Assembly (NCBI GenBank): GCA_016125285.1
Contig: WGMA01000005.1
Span: 124,001 to 188,000, forward strand
Direction of reading: 5' to 3'
Length of the DNA: 64,000 bases
Source of the DNA: Phycisphaera sp.
GTDB taxonomy: Bacteria > Planctomycetota > Phycisphaerae > Phycisphaerales > Zrk34
Shown: piece after piece, positions 42,699 through 51,187 of the stretch
Numbering within the stretch: the first letter of the stretch is position 1
How the letters are laid out: each line of letters starts with the position of its first letter
The notes under the pieces: model-generated
What the model saw: the letters and a program-made list of their open reading frames with translations, nothing else
Database searches by the model: none
What the model was told of the DNA's origin: nothing
Translations under genes and position numbers: made by a program

Positions 42699-44296
42699 GG
42701 TCGCGTTTCCTTCGCCGGCGGCGCGGCTTGATAGAGTTGACGGGCCTCGGCCGGCGTCAGCGCGCGGTCATACACCACGGCCTCGTCGAGGTCGCCGACG
42801 AACGGGGGGTCGGCCTTCGCGCCCAGCCGCGCGCCGATGGCGAACGGCGTGTCCGTGACGATGGAGCCGGTGAGGTGATCGACGGCGGCGTGCAGCGCGA
42901 CGGGCTCGCCGTCGACGTAGAGCCGCACGCCCGCCGCCTTGCCCGACCCGTCGTAGGCCGCCAGCAGGTGGACCCAGCGTTGCGACGGGATGGGGGCGAC
43001 GCTGCGGATCTCGATCGTCTCGCGTCGCGCCCAGTCGTGCCAGAGCGAGACCCAGACAAAACGATTCGCGTCGATGAACAGGCTGTAGCCGCGGTTGGTG
43101 TCGCCCACGTCCATCTTCGAGATGATCGTCCGCGGCGTCTGACCGGTGGTGCGCACCCACGCGCCGAGGCTGAACACGTCGGCGCGATCGAACCCGGCGA
43201 ACTCGCCGACCCGCAGGTACCCCGTGCCGTCCAGGCGTAGCGCACGATTGGATCGATCGGCGCCGTTGCCGCCCGACCCGAGCGCGGGGCCGCCCGTTGT
43301 CGTCGCCACGCCGACCCGGCGCGCGGGCGCCGCGGGATTCGCGAGGTTCTCCGCGTCACCGGTCGACTCGTCGAAGCGCCAATAGCCGATCGGCTTCGTG
43401 TCGAGCACGCGGTCGGCGTAGGAGCGCAGCGGGGTGAACAGCGTGGGGTCGGGCGTCAGGGTCCGGGCGATGGCGCCCGCGCCGTCGACCGCCGTGGCCC
43501 GTCCCGCGGGCAGGTCCTGCGCGATGCGATCGCTGTTGAGTCGGACGCGGCCCTTGAACACGTGGACCTGCGTGTCGGCGGCGGGGTCGACGACGAGGCC
43601 GAACTCCGTGCCGAGGTCGGTGACGGTGGTGTGCGGGGTGGCGACGGCGAAGCCGACCGCGGCGTGCGGGACGCGGGCGTAGAGGCGACCGGCGTCGAGG
43701 CGGCCGCTGTTGGGCCCGGTGATGCGGAAGGTGGTGTCGCCGACGAGGTCGACGACGGCGCCGCTGGCCATGACGATCTGCGCGACGCCGGAGCGGAGGT
43801 GCAGCGGGCCGGCGTCGAGCGACTCGCCCGGCTGGAGCGCGCCGCTGTCGTCGGCCCAGACGGCGCGATCCCCGCCGATGAGCGTCGCGGCGTTGGTCTG
43901 CTCGGTGGCGGTCTGCGTCGCGGTCGGGCGGCTCGACCAGATCAGCGCGGCGGCGACGCCCGCGGCGATCACCAGCGCGGCGGCCGCGGCGTAGCGGAAG
44001 GACGGGCGGAACGTCGCGATCGGGCCGGTCGAGGCGGGCCCGCGGGGCGGAACCCCTGGGCCTGGGGCGACGTCGTGGAGCTCGGCGTCGCGGGGCTCGA
44101 GGGCGATGGGCCGCTTGTCGACGCACAGGTCGTCGCCGAGCACGCTGTGCAGGCAGACGATGCGGAGGTAGTAGTCCTGCGCGTCCGGCGCGTCGCGCAG
44201 CAGCGTGTCGAGGCGCGCCAGGCCGACGTCGTCGAGCCCGTCGTCGAGCATCGCGCTGGTCAGGTCGTGCAGTTCCTTGTGATCGGGTGCGCTCAT
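42695..44296 (-). CDS. Cassette E FecR-like protein with LamG domain
   Basis: 533 residues; ATG overlaps the sigma stop (ATGA). Anti-sigma-type N-terminus (LTSAMLDDGLDDVGLARLDT), a Pro-rich linker instead of the EAEPIP motif, membrane helix at about 102-120 (YAAAAALVIAAGVAAALIW), FecR domain with RLDAGRLYARVPHAAVGFAV and TVTDLGTEFGLVVD. From about residue 300 a LamG/concanavalin-like domain follows: IGYWRFDESTGDAENLANPA, FSLGAWVRTTGQTPRTIISK, WVHLLAAYDGSGKAAGVRLY and GDLDEAVVYDRALTPAEARQ. Internal hairpin only weak here (CGGGCC / GGCCCG, 44021-44042). Confidence 0.88.
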   Translation of the reverse strand: MSAPDHKELHDLTSAMLDDGLDDVGLARLDTLLRDAPDAQDYYLRIVCLHSVLGDDLCVDKRPIALEPRDAELHDVAPGPGVPPRGPASTGPIATFRPSFRYAAAAALVIAAGVAAALIWSSRPTATQTATEQTNAATLIGGDRAVWADDSGALQPGESLDAGPLHLRSGVAQIVMASGAVVDLVGDTTFRITGPNSGRLDAGRLYARVPHAAVGFAVATPHTTVTDLGTEFGLVVDPAADTQVHVFKGRVRLNSDRIAQDLPAGRATAVDGAGAIARTLTPDPTLFTPLRSYADRVLDTKPIGYWRFDESTGDAENLANPAAPARRVGVATTTGGPALGSGGNGADRSNRALRLDGTGYLRVGEFAGFDRADVFSLGAWVRTTGQTPRTIISKMDVGDTNRGYSLFIDANRFVWVSLWHDWARRETIEIRSVAPIPSQRWVHLLAAYDGSGKAAGVRLYVDGEPVALHAAVDHLTGSIVTDTPFAIGARLGAKADPPFVGDLDEAVVYDRALTPAEARQLYQAAPPAKETRP

Positions 44297-44820
44297 GCCT
44301 CGGCCACCTGCTTTCGGCGGATGCAGTCGTGCAGCTTGCGGCGGATCTCCGACAGGTTCGCGTACAGCGTGTTGACGGGTCGCTTGAGGCGGTCGGCCAT
44401 CGACTTGACCGACTCGTTGGTGGCGTAGCGCGTGTCGATCAGCTCGCGCTGGCGCGGGGTGAGCCGATCGAGGCAGCCCCGCAGCGCGTCGCTCATGTCC
44501 GCCATCTGCAGCGAGACGCCCTGGGCGCGTTCGGCGAGGCTGTGGAGCACGTCATCGGACAGCGTGCCGGTCTTGCGGCTGCGCTTGCGGCGGCTCCAGT
44601 GGGCCATGACCTGGAAGCGGAGGATCGTGAAGACCCACGCGTCGAAGTTGGTGCCGGGCTCGAAGTCGCCGCGCCGCTCCCAGATCACGACGTTGGCCTC
44701 CTGCAGCACGTCGCTGGCGGCGTGGGTGTCGGCGAGCAGGCCCAGCACGTACGCGCGCAGGCGGGGCTGGATAGCGATCAGATCGCTGACGAATTGCTTG
44801 TTAAAATCTTCTTGTGACAT
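44293..44820 (-). CDS. Cassette E ECF sigma factor
   Basis: 175 residues. Region 2: LIAIQPRLRAYVLGLLADTH, ASDVLQEANVVIWERRGDFE, AWVFTILRFQVMAHWSRRKR. Region 4: CLDRLTPRQRELIDTRYATN and SVKSMADRLKRPVNTLYANL. The end of regions 4.2 (PVNTLYANLSEIRRKLHDCI) is similar to sigma H (PVNSVYKSLGRIRVSLLQCI). Confidence 0.9.
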   Translation of the reverse strand: MSQEDFNKQFVSDLIAIQPRLRAYVLGLLADTHAASDVLQEANVVIWERRGDFEPGTNFDAWVFTILRFQVMAHWSRRKRSRKTGTLSDDVLHSLAERAQGVSLQMADMSDALRGCLDRLTPRQRELIDTRYATNESVKSMADRLKRPVNTLYANLSEIRRKLHDCIRRKQVAEA

Positions 44821-44978
44821 GCGTTGCGCGTCCCACGGCCGGGCGTTGACGGGTCGGAGTCATCAACGCCTCCATGGTAATAGAGCGCGACGCGTGTCGA
44901 TTCGGGGAAATCCTGGAAAAAATATGTGGCGGGATCTGGCGGGCTGCGCACGCGGCGTGGGATCGCGCCGGGCGGGCG

Positions 44979-45908
44979 TCAGTTTTCGAAGCCGACCTCG
45001 TAGTGCTTGGCGACTTCGGCGTCGGTCAGGGCGCGGGCGAAGACGGCGAACTCGTCGATCATGCCGTTGAACAGCGGGTCGGGCCAGTTGCTGCGGCCGA
45101 TGAGGTTGCTGGTCGCGTAGAGGTCGTCGGGTGTGAGCGTGAGGTTGGGGTTGGACGCGACGGGCTTGCCGTTGATGTAGAGCACGGCGGTCATGCTGCC
45201 GGCCGACGCGCCGCCGTGGCGGATGACGATGGCGACCTGCGTCCATTGATCGGTCGGGAAGGCGTCGGGAGCGTTGACGGCCTGCTCGGTGGACCAGCTT
45301 CCGGTCGTGATGGCGAAGCGCGGCTTGTTGGTGCCGCCGGCGCCGGGCGTGAGGAACATGTACTGTTTGGTGTTCTGGCCGAAGTCGAAGATGCGCTGCC
45401 AGGCGTTGCCGCCTCGCCAGTAGACCCACGCGATGACGGAGACCTCGTCGACGTGCTCGGCCATGTAGGGCCCGAGCTTCATGTAGGTGCCGCCGGTGGT
45501 GAGGCTCGGGTCGGGCGGCAGGCCGTTGAAGTTGACGGCGGGCTTGCCGAAGCGTCCGAGGTTGTTCCAGTCGACCTCGCCGAGGATCTGTCCGTCGAGG
45601 TACTGGCCGCCCTTGTTGTACTTGCCCTTGCCGTCGGGCGCGCCGACGGCGTGGTTGGCGACGTAGCGCGTGCCCTCGCCCTCGATGAAGCGGAGGTAGA
45701 CCATGCAGTTCGGGTCGGCGGCGAGGCTGTGGGTGTACGCGGCCCACGCGGCGAAGCGAGCGCGGCGGCGCGCGCCACTCAACGCCGGCAGCAGGATGCC
45801 GATCAGCACCGCGATGATCGCGACCACGACGAGGATCTCGATCATCGAAAAACCCGCGCACCGGCGGCGCGGGTGTCGGACGGCTCGTCGTGTCGGGTGT
45901 GTCGGCAT
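44979..45908 (-). CDS. Cassette F second pseudopilin, fused to a LamG domain
   Basis: 309 residues. Arg-rich N-terminus and class III signal GFSMIEILVVVAIIAVLIGI. Unlike the other pilins there is no DG motif. Instead residues about 65-305 form a LamG domain: CMVYLRFIEGEGTRYVANHA, VIAWVYWRGGNAWQRIFDFG, WTQVAIVIRHGGASAGSMTA and GMIDEFAVFARALTDAEVAK. The same domain, with almost the same wording, ends the FecR-like protein of this cassette (VTAWVYWRGGGAWQRVFDFG). It starts 36 bases after the first pilin gene. Confidence 0.87.
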   Translation of the reverse strand: MPTHPTRRAVRHPRRRCAGFSMIEILVVVAIIAVLIGILLPALSGARRRARFAAWAAYTHSLAADPNCMVYLRFIEGEGTRYVANHAVGAPDGKGKYNKGGQYLDGQILGEVDWNNLGRFGKPAVNFNGLPPDPSLTTGGTYMKLGPYMAEHVDEVSVIAWVYWRGGNAWQRIFDFGQNTKQYMFLTPGAGGTNKPRFAITTGSWSTEQAVNAPDAFPTDQWTQVAIVIRHGGASAGSMTAVLYINGKPVASNPNLTLTPDDLYATSNLIGRSNWPDPLFNGMIDEFAVFARALTDAEVAKHYEVGFEN

Positions 45909-45944
45909 CGGGTCGCCTCGGTTCGGGGGCGGGACGTTCGCGGC

Positions 45945-46655
45945 TTACCACCAGTGCCAGGGCCAGTGGTCGGCCTGCGTGCGCAGCTCCATCTCGTCGA
46001 ACGTGCGCCAGCCGACGTGTCCGTCGACGAACAGCAGGTTGCCGCCGGCGGGCTGGCGCGTCGCGTCGTCGAGGAGCTTGCGGTCGTCGAGGTGCGGCGA
46101 GCGGTGCACCCCGGCCCAGCCGCCCTTGACGTAGGTGAAGTTCATCGCGTTCGTCGAGAGGTTCGAGTCGGTGGACATCGGCGTGACCGCGGCGCCGCTG
46201 ACCTTGCTGAGGCTCACGAGCGTGTGGTTCGATCCGGTCAGCGGCGGGAACCCGCGGTTGGGCTGCTCGATGAGCGAGTAGTAGCCGGTGACGATGTAAT
46301 CGGTGGCGTACTCCCACAGCGACTCGTCGTTCTGGTAGATGCCCGACGGGCAGTAGAACACGTCGCGTGTCGCACCGCTGTCGACCATGAACCCGCGGAC
46401 GTCGCGGCTCATGTCCCACCACCAGTTGCCGGCGTACTGCGTGCTGGAGGGGAACGCCGTGGCGTTGTCCGCCGCGTAGTTCAGCGCCGCGAAGCCGATC
46501 TGGTGCTCGTTGGACGCGCAGATCGCGCGGCGGCCGGTCTCCTGCGCCTTCTCGTACGCCGGCATCGCCAGCACCGTCAGCAGGATGAGGATCGACACGA
46601 CGACGAGCAGCTCGACGATCGTGAACGCGCGGTTGTTGCGGCTGCTGGGGCTCAT
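45945..46655 (-). CDS. Cassette F first pseudopilin
   Basis: 236 residues; ATG overlaps the FecR stop (ATGA). Class III signal RAFTIVELLVVVSILILLTV with Ala before Phe; ATRDVFYCPSGIYQNDESLW; DG motif GGNLLFVDGHVGWRTFDEME, close to that of pilin A; end DHWPWHWW. Standard pilin of the cassette, followed by the LamG-type pilin. Confidence 0.88.
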   Translation of the reverse strand: MSPSSRNNRAFTIVELLVVVSILILLTVLAMPAYEKAQETGRRAICASNEHQIGFAALNYAADNATAFPSSTQYAGNWWWDMSRDVRGFMVDSGATRDVFYCPSGIYQNDESLWEYATDYIVTGYYSLIEQPNRGFPPLTGSNHTLVSLSKVSGAAVTPMSTDSNLSTNAMNFTYVKGGWAGVHRSPHLDDRKLLDDATRQPAGGNLLFVDGHVGWRTFDEMELRTQADHWPWHWW

Positions 46656-48202
46656 GGCTGCCCGACCTTTCCGAGGGAGTAGTGCATCTTGATCTGCTGT
46701 TCAGACCACGCGCGCCGCACGACGATGAACTGATCGATCACGCCGTTGAGCGACGGATCGACGTCGTAGAAGCTCTTGCCGACGAGGCCGGTGACCGGCG
46801 CCACGTCGCGCGGCGTGACGGTGAGCCTCGTGTTCTGCGCCACCGGCTTGCCGTCGAGGTAGAGCGTCGCGGTCGAACCCGCGCCGTCGGCGTTGCGGCG
46901 GATCGTCACGGCCAGGTGCACCCAGCGCTCGACCGGCATCGGCGACGGCGCGGTGACCATCTGCTCGTCGGGCTTGCCGCTGTTGGTGATCGCGAAGCGC
47001 GGCCGGCCGTCGTCGGCGCCGAGCGTGAGGAACAGGTAGCGGTTGACGTCGTGGCCGAAGTCGAACACGCGCTGCCACGCCCCGCCGCCACGCCAGTACA
47101 CCCACGCCGTGACGGTCAGCTCGTCGCTGTCCAGGCCGTCGACCGGCACACGCAGGTACGACGTGCCGCCCAGGTCGAGCGCGGGTCGACCCCAGCGATC
47201 GTTCGCCGCGCGCGACGCGTCGCCGAGCACCACCGCGTGCCCGCCCGCGGCCGCGAGATTGTTCAGCGTGGTCGACCCGGTCGCGCCCCGCATCGCGTAG
47301 CACTGCAGCGTGTCGGCCGACGCGGCGATGTGCCGCAGGTACGCGTCGTCGGACGTCTCGCCGCGCTCCGCCACGATGCCGCCCGCCTTGCGGAGCGTCA
47401 CGGACACCGGCGCGTCGAAGCGGCGGTCCGAACCGTTCTGCGACACGGACACCACGCCCTCGGTCACGCGCAGGTGCACGTCGCCGGACGCGTCGGCGCC
47501 GAGGATGAACCGCGTGCCGAGATCGGTGACCCGGCCGGCGTAGGTTTCGACCGCGAAGCCGTGCGCAGCGGGGGGAACGTTGAAGGACGCCCAGCCGGTG
47601 CGCAGGGCGCAGGCGTTGTCGCTGGTGAGCCGCAGCTCCGTGGGGCCGAACAGCGTCGACTGCGCGCCGCGTCCGTGCACGAGTTCCGCGACGCCGCCCT
47701 CGAGCGTCAGCGGCGCCGTCCCCAGCGTGTCGCCCACCGCCAGCTCGCCGGCCGGCGCGGCCCACTGCGCGTTCTCCGCGCCGGTGAGGGTCGCGAGCGC
47801 CGCGGCGCTGGGCGGCGCGACGGGGCCGGGCCCGGTCGGCGATGTCGTCCGCGTCGCCAGCACCGCCACGAGGCTCGCGACGATGAAGAGAACGGCGGCC
47901 GCGGCGTAGCGATACAGCGGTGTACGCACGCGGCCGCCGAGGGCACGTTGATCGGTCGAGGGAGCCAGCTTCGCCATCGGGATCGGCTCGGCCTCGATCG
48001 TGTTGGCTTCGTCGGCGATGCCGTGCAGGTCCGCACACAACGCCGCGTGTTCGATGTAACGCCGACGCAGCTTCGCGTCGTCGCGGATCAGCGTCTGCAG
48101 CTCGGCGAACTGCTCGTCGGTGATCGTCCCGTCGGCCAAGGCGTCGAGCAGCGTGTCGAACGCGGCGTGCGGGTTCGGCGTGGGGAAGGCGCGGTCGTTC
48201 AT
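46652..48202 (-). CDS. Cassette F FecR-like protein with LamG domain
   Basis: 516 residues; ATG overlaps the sigma stop (ATGA). Anti-sigma-type N-terminus (DGTITDEQFAELQTLIRDDA), EAEPIPMAKLAPS at 70-82, RALGGRVRT, membrane helix at about 99-116 (YAAAAVLFIVASLVAVLA), FecR domain with ALRTGWASFNVPPAAHGFAV and RVTDLGTRFILGAD, and LamG domain from about 345 to 510 (LTVTAWVYWRGGGAWQRVFD ... NGVIDQFIVVRRAWSEQQIK). The LamG is nearly the same as that on the second pilin of the cassette. Confidence 0.88.
   Translation of the reverse strand: MNDRAFPTPNPHAAFDTLLDALADGTITDEQFAELQTLIRDDAKLRRRYIEHAALCADLHGIADEANTIEAEPIPMAKLAPSTDQRALGGRVRTPLYRYAAAAVLFIVASLVAVLATRTTSPTGPGPVAPPSAAALATLTGAENAQWAAPAGELAVGDTLGTAPLTLEGGVAELVHGRGAQSTLFGPTELRLTSDNACALRTGWASFNVPPAAHGFAVETYAGRVTDLGTRFILGADASGDVHLRVTEGVVSVSQNGSDRRFDAPVSVTLRKAGGIVAERGETSDDAYLRHIAASADTLQCYAMRGATGSTTLNNLAAAGGHAVVLGDASRAANDRWGRPALDLGGTSYLRVPVDGLDSDELTVTAWVYWRGGGAWQRVFDFGHDVNRYLFLTLGADDGRPRFAITNSGKPDEQMVTAPSPMPVERWVHLAVTIRRNADGAGSTATLYLDGKPVAQNTRLTVTPRDVAPVTGLVGKSFYDVDPSLNGVIDQFIVVRRAWSEQQIKMHYSLGKVGQP
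47881..47947 (-). promoter_or_regulatory. Terminator-like hairpin inside FecR gene F
   Basis: CGTGCCC (47947-47941), one base, stem CGGCGGCCGCGTGCGTA (47939-47923) with TACGCCGCGGCCGCCG (47908-47893), one bulge, 14-base loop, then TTCTCTTCATCG. Confidence 0.7.
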
Positions 48203-48756
48203 CCGTACACCTCCTCGCCGGGCATCTGCTTGCGGACGCAGTCCAGCAGCGCCCTGCGGAGCCGCGACAGCGCCTTGTACGCCGCGTGGGTCGACCGCGC
48301 CGCGAGCTGCGCCGCGGCCGCGACCGAGCCGTCGTGCTCGTAGCGACGCATCAGGAACCGCCGCTCGTCTTCGGGCAGCTTGTCGAGGCACGACTCCAGC
48401 GCGGCGCGCCGCTCGTCGAGCCCGTCGCGCATCGCCGCGGCGTCGGTCGCCACGGACTCCAGCACGTCGGAATCGAACACCAGGCGCGACCGCGCGTGGC
48501 TCCGCCGGTGGTGCATCACCTCGTAACGGATCACCCGGCAGGCCCACGCGAAAAAGTCCGAGCCCGGCTCGAAGCCGTCGAATTTCTCCCACATCACCCG
48601 CGTCGCGTCCTGCAGCACGTCCTCGGCGTCGTCGCGGTTGGGGACCAGCGTGTACGTGAATCCGAACAGCCGCCGCTGATGCTTCATCAGCAACGCCAGC
48701 AGGTTACGCCGCCCCGCGTCGTTCGCATCGTCGTGTTGGAGGGGTTGATCGCTCAT
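48199..48756 (-). CDS. Cassette F ECF sigma factor
   Basis: 185 residues. Region 2: LLALLMKHQRRLFGFTYTLV, DAEDVLQDATRVMWEKFDGF, AWACRVIRYEVMHHRRSHAR. Region 4: CLDKLPEDERRFLMRRYEHD and VAAAAQLAARSTHAAYKALS. Preceded by a 105-base gap after the sulfatase gene on the same strand. Confidence 0.9.
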   Translation of the reverse strand: MSDQPLQHDDANDAGRRNLLALLMKHQRRLFGFTYTLVPNRDDAEDVLQDATRVMWEKFDGFEPGSDFFAWACRVIRYEVMHHRRSHARSRLVFDSDVLESVATDAAAMRDGLDERRAALESCLDKLPEDERRFLMRRYEHDGSVAAAAQLAARSTHAAYKALSRLRRALLDCVRKQMPGEEVYG

Positions 48757-48861
48757 CGGCCTTCACGGGGACACTCCCGGCAAGGTCGATTTTAGGACAA
48801 GCGGCGAAAAGAAATGTGCCGCTCCGCCACTATGCCACCGCCGTCCCCGGCTGTGCCACAT

Positions 48862-50241
48862 CTACTTCACCGTCGGCAGCACGTTGCTTTGCACGTCCGC
48901 GAGGCGCTGCTCGGCGAGCTGCTGCATCAGCTTGACCTGGTCGGGGTAGCGGTCGCTGACGTCGTCGAGCTCCTGCACGTCCTCGTCGAGGTTGAACAGC
49001 ACCGGGCCGTCGCCCTTCGACATCGCGGCGAGGCGGGCGTTGGCCTCGTCGGTGTTGCGATTGTTGGGCTTCGTCGCGGCGGCGCGGTTGAGGAACAGCT
49101 TCCACTTGCCGACGCGGATCGCCTGGAACTCGCCCATGCCCTGCCACAGCATCAGCTCGCGGCGCGGCGACTCGGCCCTGCCGCGCAGCGTGTCGAGCAC
49201 GTTGAGGCCGTCGATCTTGGGCACGCCGCGGGAGACCTTCGCGAGGTCGATACCGCACGCGGCGCAGAGCGTGGGCATCAGGTCGATCGCGGCGACGAGC
49301 TGGTCGCAGGTCTGTCCGGGCGGGATCTCGCCGGGCCAGCGCACGATGCAGGGCACGCGGTTGCCGCCCTCCAGCGCGTCCCACTTCAACCCGCGCAGCG
49401 GATCGGCGCTCGACTGCTGCCCGGGCTGCGGCCCATTGTCCGAGAGGAACACGACGATCGTCCGCCCGTCGATCTCTTCGTCGCGCAGCACGCCGAGCAG
49501 GTCGCCGATGCGGTGGTCGAGCTCTTCGACGACGTCGCCGTACTCGCCGAAGTCGGACTTGCCTTTCCAGTCGGGGTGCGCCTCGACGGGGAAGTGCGGC
49601 GCGGTGTAAGGCAGGTACAGAAAGAACGGCCCGCCGCTGTTCGCCTTCACGAAGCGGATCGCTTCGGCGGTAAACTTCTCGGTCAGCAGCCGATTCTCGA
49701 ACGGGTCCTCGACGAGCTTGCCGTCGCGCCACAGCTTCTTCGTCTGGTTGTTGGACTTGGTGATGTAGTACGCCGAGTCGAACCCCTGCCCGTTGGGCAA
49801 ACACTCGGGCCGCTCGCCGATGTGCCACTTGCCCGCCATGCCGGTGGCGTAGCCCGCGGACCTGAACGCCTCGGCGACCGTCAGCGCGTCGGGGCTCATG
49901 CCCTCCGTGCTGCCCATCTTGTAGCCGGCCACGCCCTGCTTCCAACCCGTGCGCCACGCGTACGCGCCGGTCATCAGCGCCATGCGCGACGGCGTGCACA
50001 CCGTCGCGCCGGAGTAAAAGCTCGTGAGCCGCACGCCCTCCGCCGCCAGCCCGTCGAGCACGGGCGTCTTGATCTTCGGGTGACCGTAGCAGCTCAGGTC
50101 GTGATACCCGAGGTCGTCGGCCATGATGAGGATGACGTTCGGCGCAGGCTCGGCGGCGCGCAACACGCCGGTCGACACGAGCGCGAACACGAGCGCCGCG
50201 CAGGCGAGCACGGCGTAACGAATGATTCCGCGGCTGAGCAT
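48862..50241 (-). CDS. Secreted arylsulfatase-type sulfatase
   Basis: 459 residues with a signal peptide (ACAALVFALVSTGVLRAAEP). NVILIMADDLGYHDLSCYGH holds the metal Asp pair (42-43); Cys82 in VCTPSRMALMTG is the formylglycine site (CxPSR); GMAGKWHIGERPECLP and VVFLSDNGPQPGQQ complete the active site. It hydrolyses sulfate esters, probably of algal or host polysaccharides, after the Cys is oxidised by a formylglycine-generating enzyme not seen here. Same strand as cassettes F and G but with its own gaps on both sides. Confidence 0.93.
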   Translation of the reverse strand: MLSRGIIRYAVLACAALVFALVSTGVLRAAEPAPNVILIMADDLGYHDLSCYGHPKIKTPVLDGLAAEGVRLTSFYSGATVCTPSRMALMTGAYAWRTGWKQGVAGYKMGSTEGMSPDALTVAEAFRSAGYATGMAGKWHIGERPECLPNGQGFDSAYYITKSNNQTKKLWRDGKLVEDPFENRLLTEKFTAEAIRFVKANSGGPFFLYLPYTAPHFPVEAHPDWKGKSDFGEYGDVVEELDHRIGDLLGVLRDEEIDGRTIVVFLSDNGPQPGQQSSADPLRGLKWDALEGGNRVPCIVRWPGEIPPGQTCDQLVAAIDLMPTLCAACGIDLAKVSRGVPKIDGLNVLDTLRGRAESPRRELMLWQGMGEFQAIRVGKWKLFLNRAAATKPNNRNTDEANARLAAMSKGDGPVLFNLDEDVQELDDVSDRYPDQVKLMQQLAEQRLADVQSNVLPTVK

Positions 50242-50297
50242 GACGTCATGTTAGTGCGCATCGACGTCGCGAGCAGCGCGCCGGACGGGTCGCCGCG

Positions 50298-50371
50298 GGA
50301 GGGTCCGCTATTGCAGACCGGCTCGGCTCGATGAGATCGTCGGAAGCGGTCTCCGCAATAACGGGGCCTCC
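50298..50371. repeat. Long imperfect inverted repeat at the end of pilin G
   Basis: Arms 50298-50320 and 50347-50371 pair over about 20 bp with small bulges (GGAGG...CCG.TATTGC...GACCG), 26-base centre. It ends one base before the stop of pilin G. There is no T-run, so it is not a typical intrinsic terminator. Confidence 0.6.
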
Positions 50372-50372
50372 A

Positions 50373-51176
50373 CTATCCCGGATAACCGTTCGGATCGTGC
50401 GGGATGCACCACAGGCGGGTGGGTTTGACGGGCGGGCGGGGCATGACCTCGTTCCAGTACTCGTCGTAGTGAAGCCACTCGGTCGAGCCGTCGGCGTTGG
50501 CGACCTGGCCGCCGGTGATGTGGCGACCGGTCAGGCCGTTGCCCTCGTAGGGGTAGTTCGTGCCGTCGTTCCAGTAGCCGCCGCCGGCGTTCTCGTCGGC
50601 CTCCCAGTAGATCACGTCGCGCGGGCGGAAGTCGGTGAGGCGCCAGGTCCACCACTCGTTGAGCTCGTCGTGCCCGCCGCCCATGATCACCAGCCGGTTC
50701 ATGCAGTAGCTGGTCAGCTGCTGGGCGTTGTCGGGGTACGGGCCGTCGTGCGACGGGCAGCGGTACAGCGACACGGCGCGCGTCGCCTCCTTCGACTCCG
50801 GCTCGATGTTCACCCCGCCGTAGAGGTACTGCCACAGCGCGCCGGTCATCACGTCCTCCGGCCCGTTGAACTTGCGGTGGTTCTTCATCTCCGGCACGTA
50901 GTATAGCCAGCCGCGCTTCTTGAACGACGGCGAGTCGTCCGCGTAGTTCGAGTTCGGGCGCGGCAGGCGGCGCTCGTGGTCCATGCAGTACGACATGTTC
51001 GCCAGGTTCAGCTGACGCATGTTTGTCTGGCAGACGATGATCTGCGCGTGGATGCGCACGTTCTTGTACGACGGCATGATCATCGCCACGAGCATCGCGA
51101 TGATCGCCAGCACGACCAGCAGCTCGATGATGGTGAATCCCCGTGGCCCGGTCTGACGAAACGCTCGGATGTTCAT
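50373..51176 (-). CDS. Cassette G pseudopilin
   Basis: 267 residues. Class III signal PRGFTIIELLVVLAIIAMLV. Mid part VSLYRCPSHDGPYPDNAQQL; DVIYWEADENAGGGYWNDGT; DG motif VANADGSTEWLHYDEYWNEV; end LWCIPHDPNGYPG. It is clearly related to the orphan pilin at 7249-8214, more than to the other cassette pilins. Starts 11 bases after the FecR gene. Confidence 0.88.
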   Translation of the reverse strand: MNIRAFRQTGPRGFTIIELLVVLAIIAMLVAMIMPSYKNVRIHAQIIVCQTNMRQLNLANMSYCMDHERRLPRPNSNYADDSPSFKKRGWLYYVPEMKNHRKFNGPEDVMTGALWQYLYGGVNIEPESKEATRAVSLYRCPSHDGPYPDNAQQLTSYCMNRLVIMGGGHDELNEWWTWRLTDFRPRDVIYWEADENAGGGYWNDGTNYPYEGNGLTGRHITGGQVANADGSTEWLHYDEYWNEVMPRPPVKPTRLWCIPHDPNGYPG

Positions 51177-51187
51177 GCGTGTGCCCC

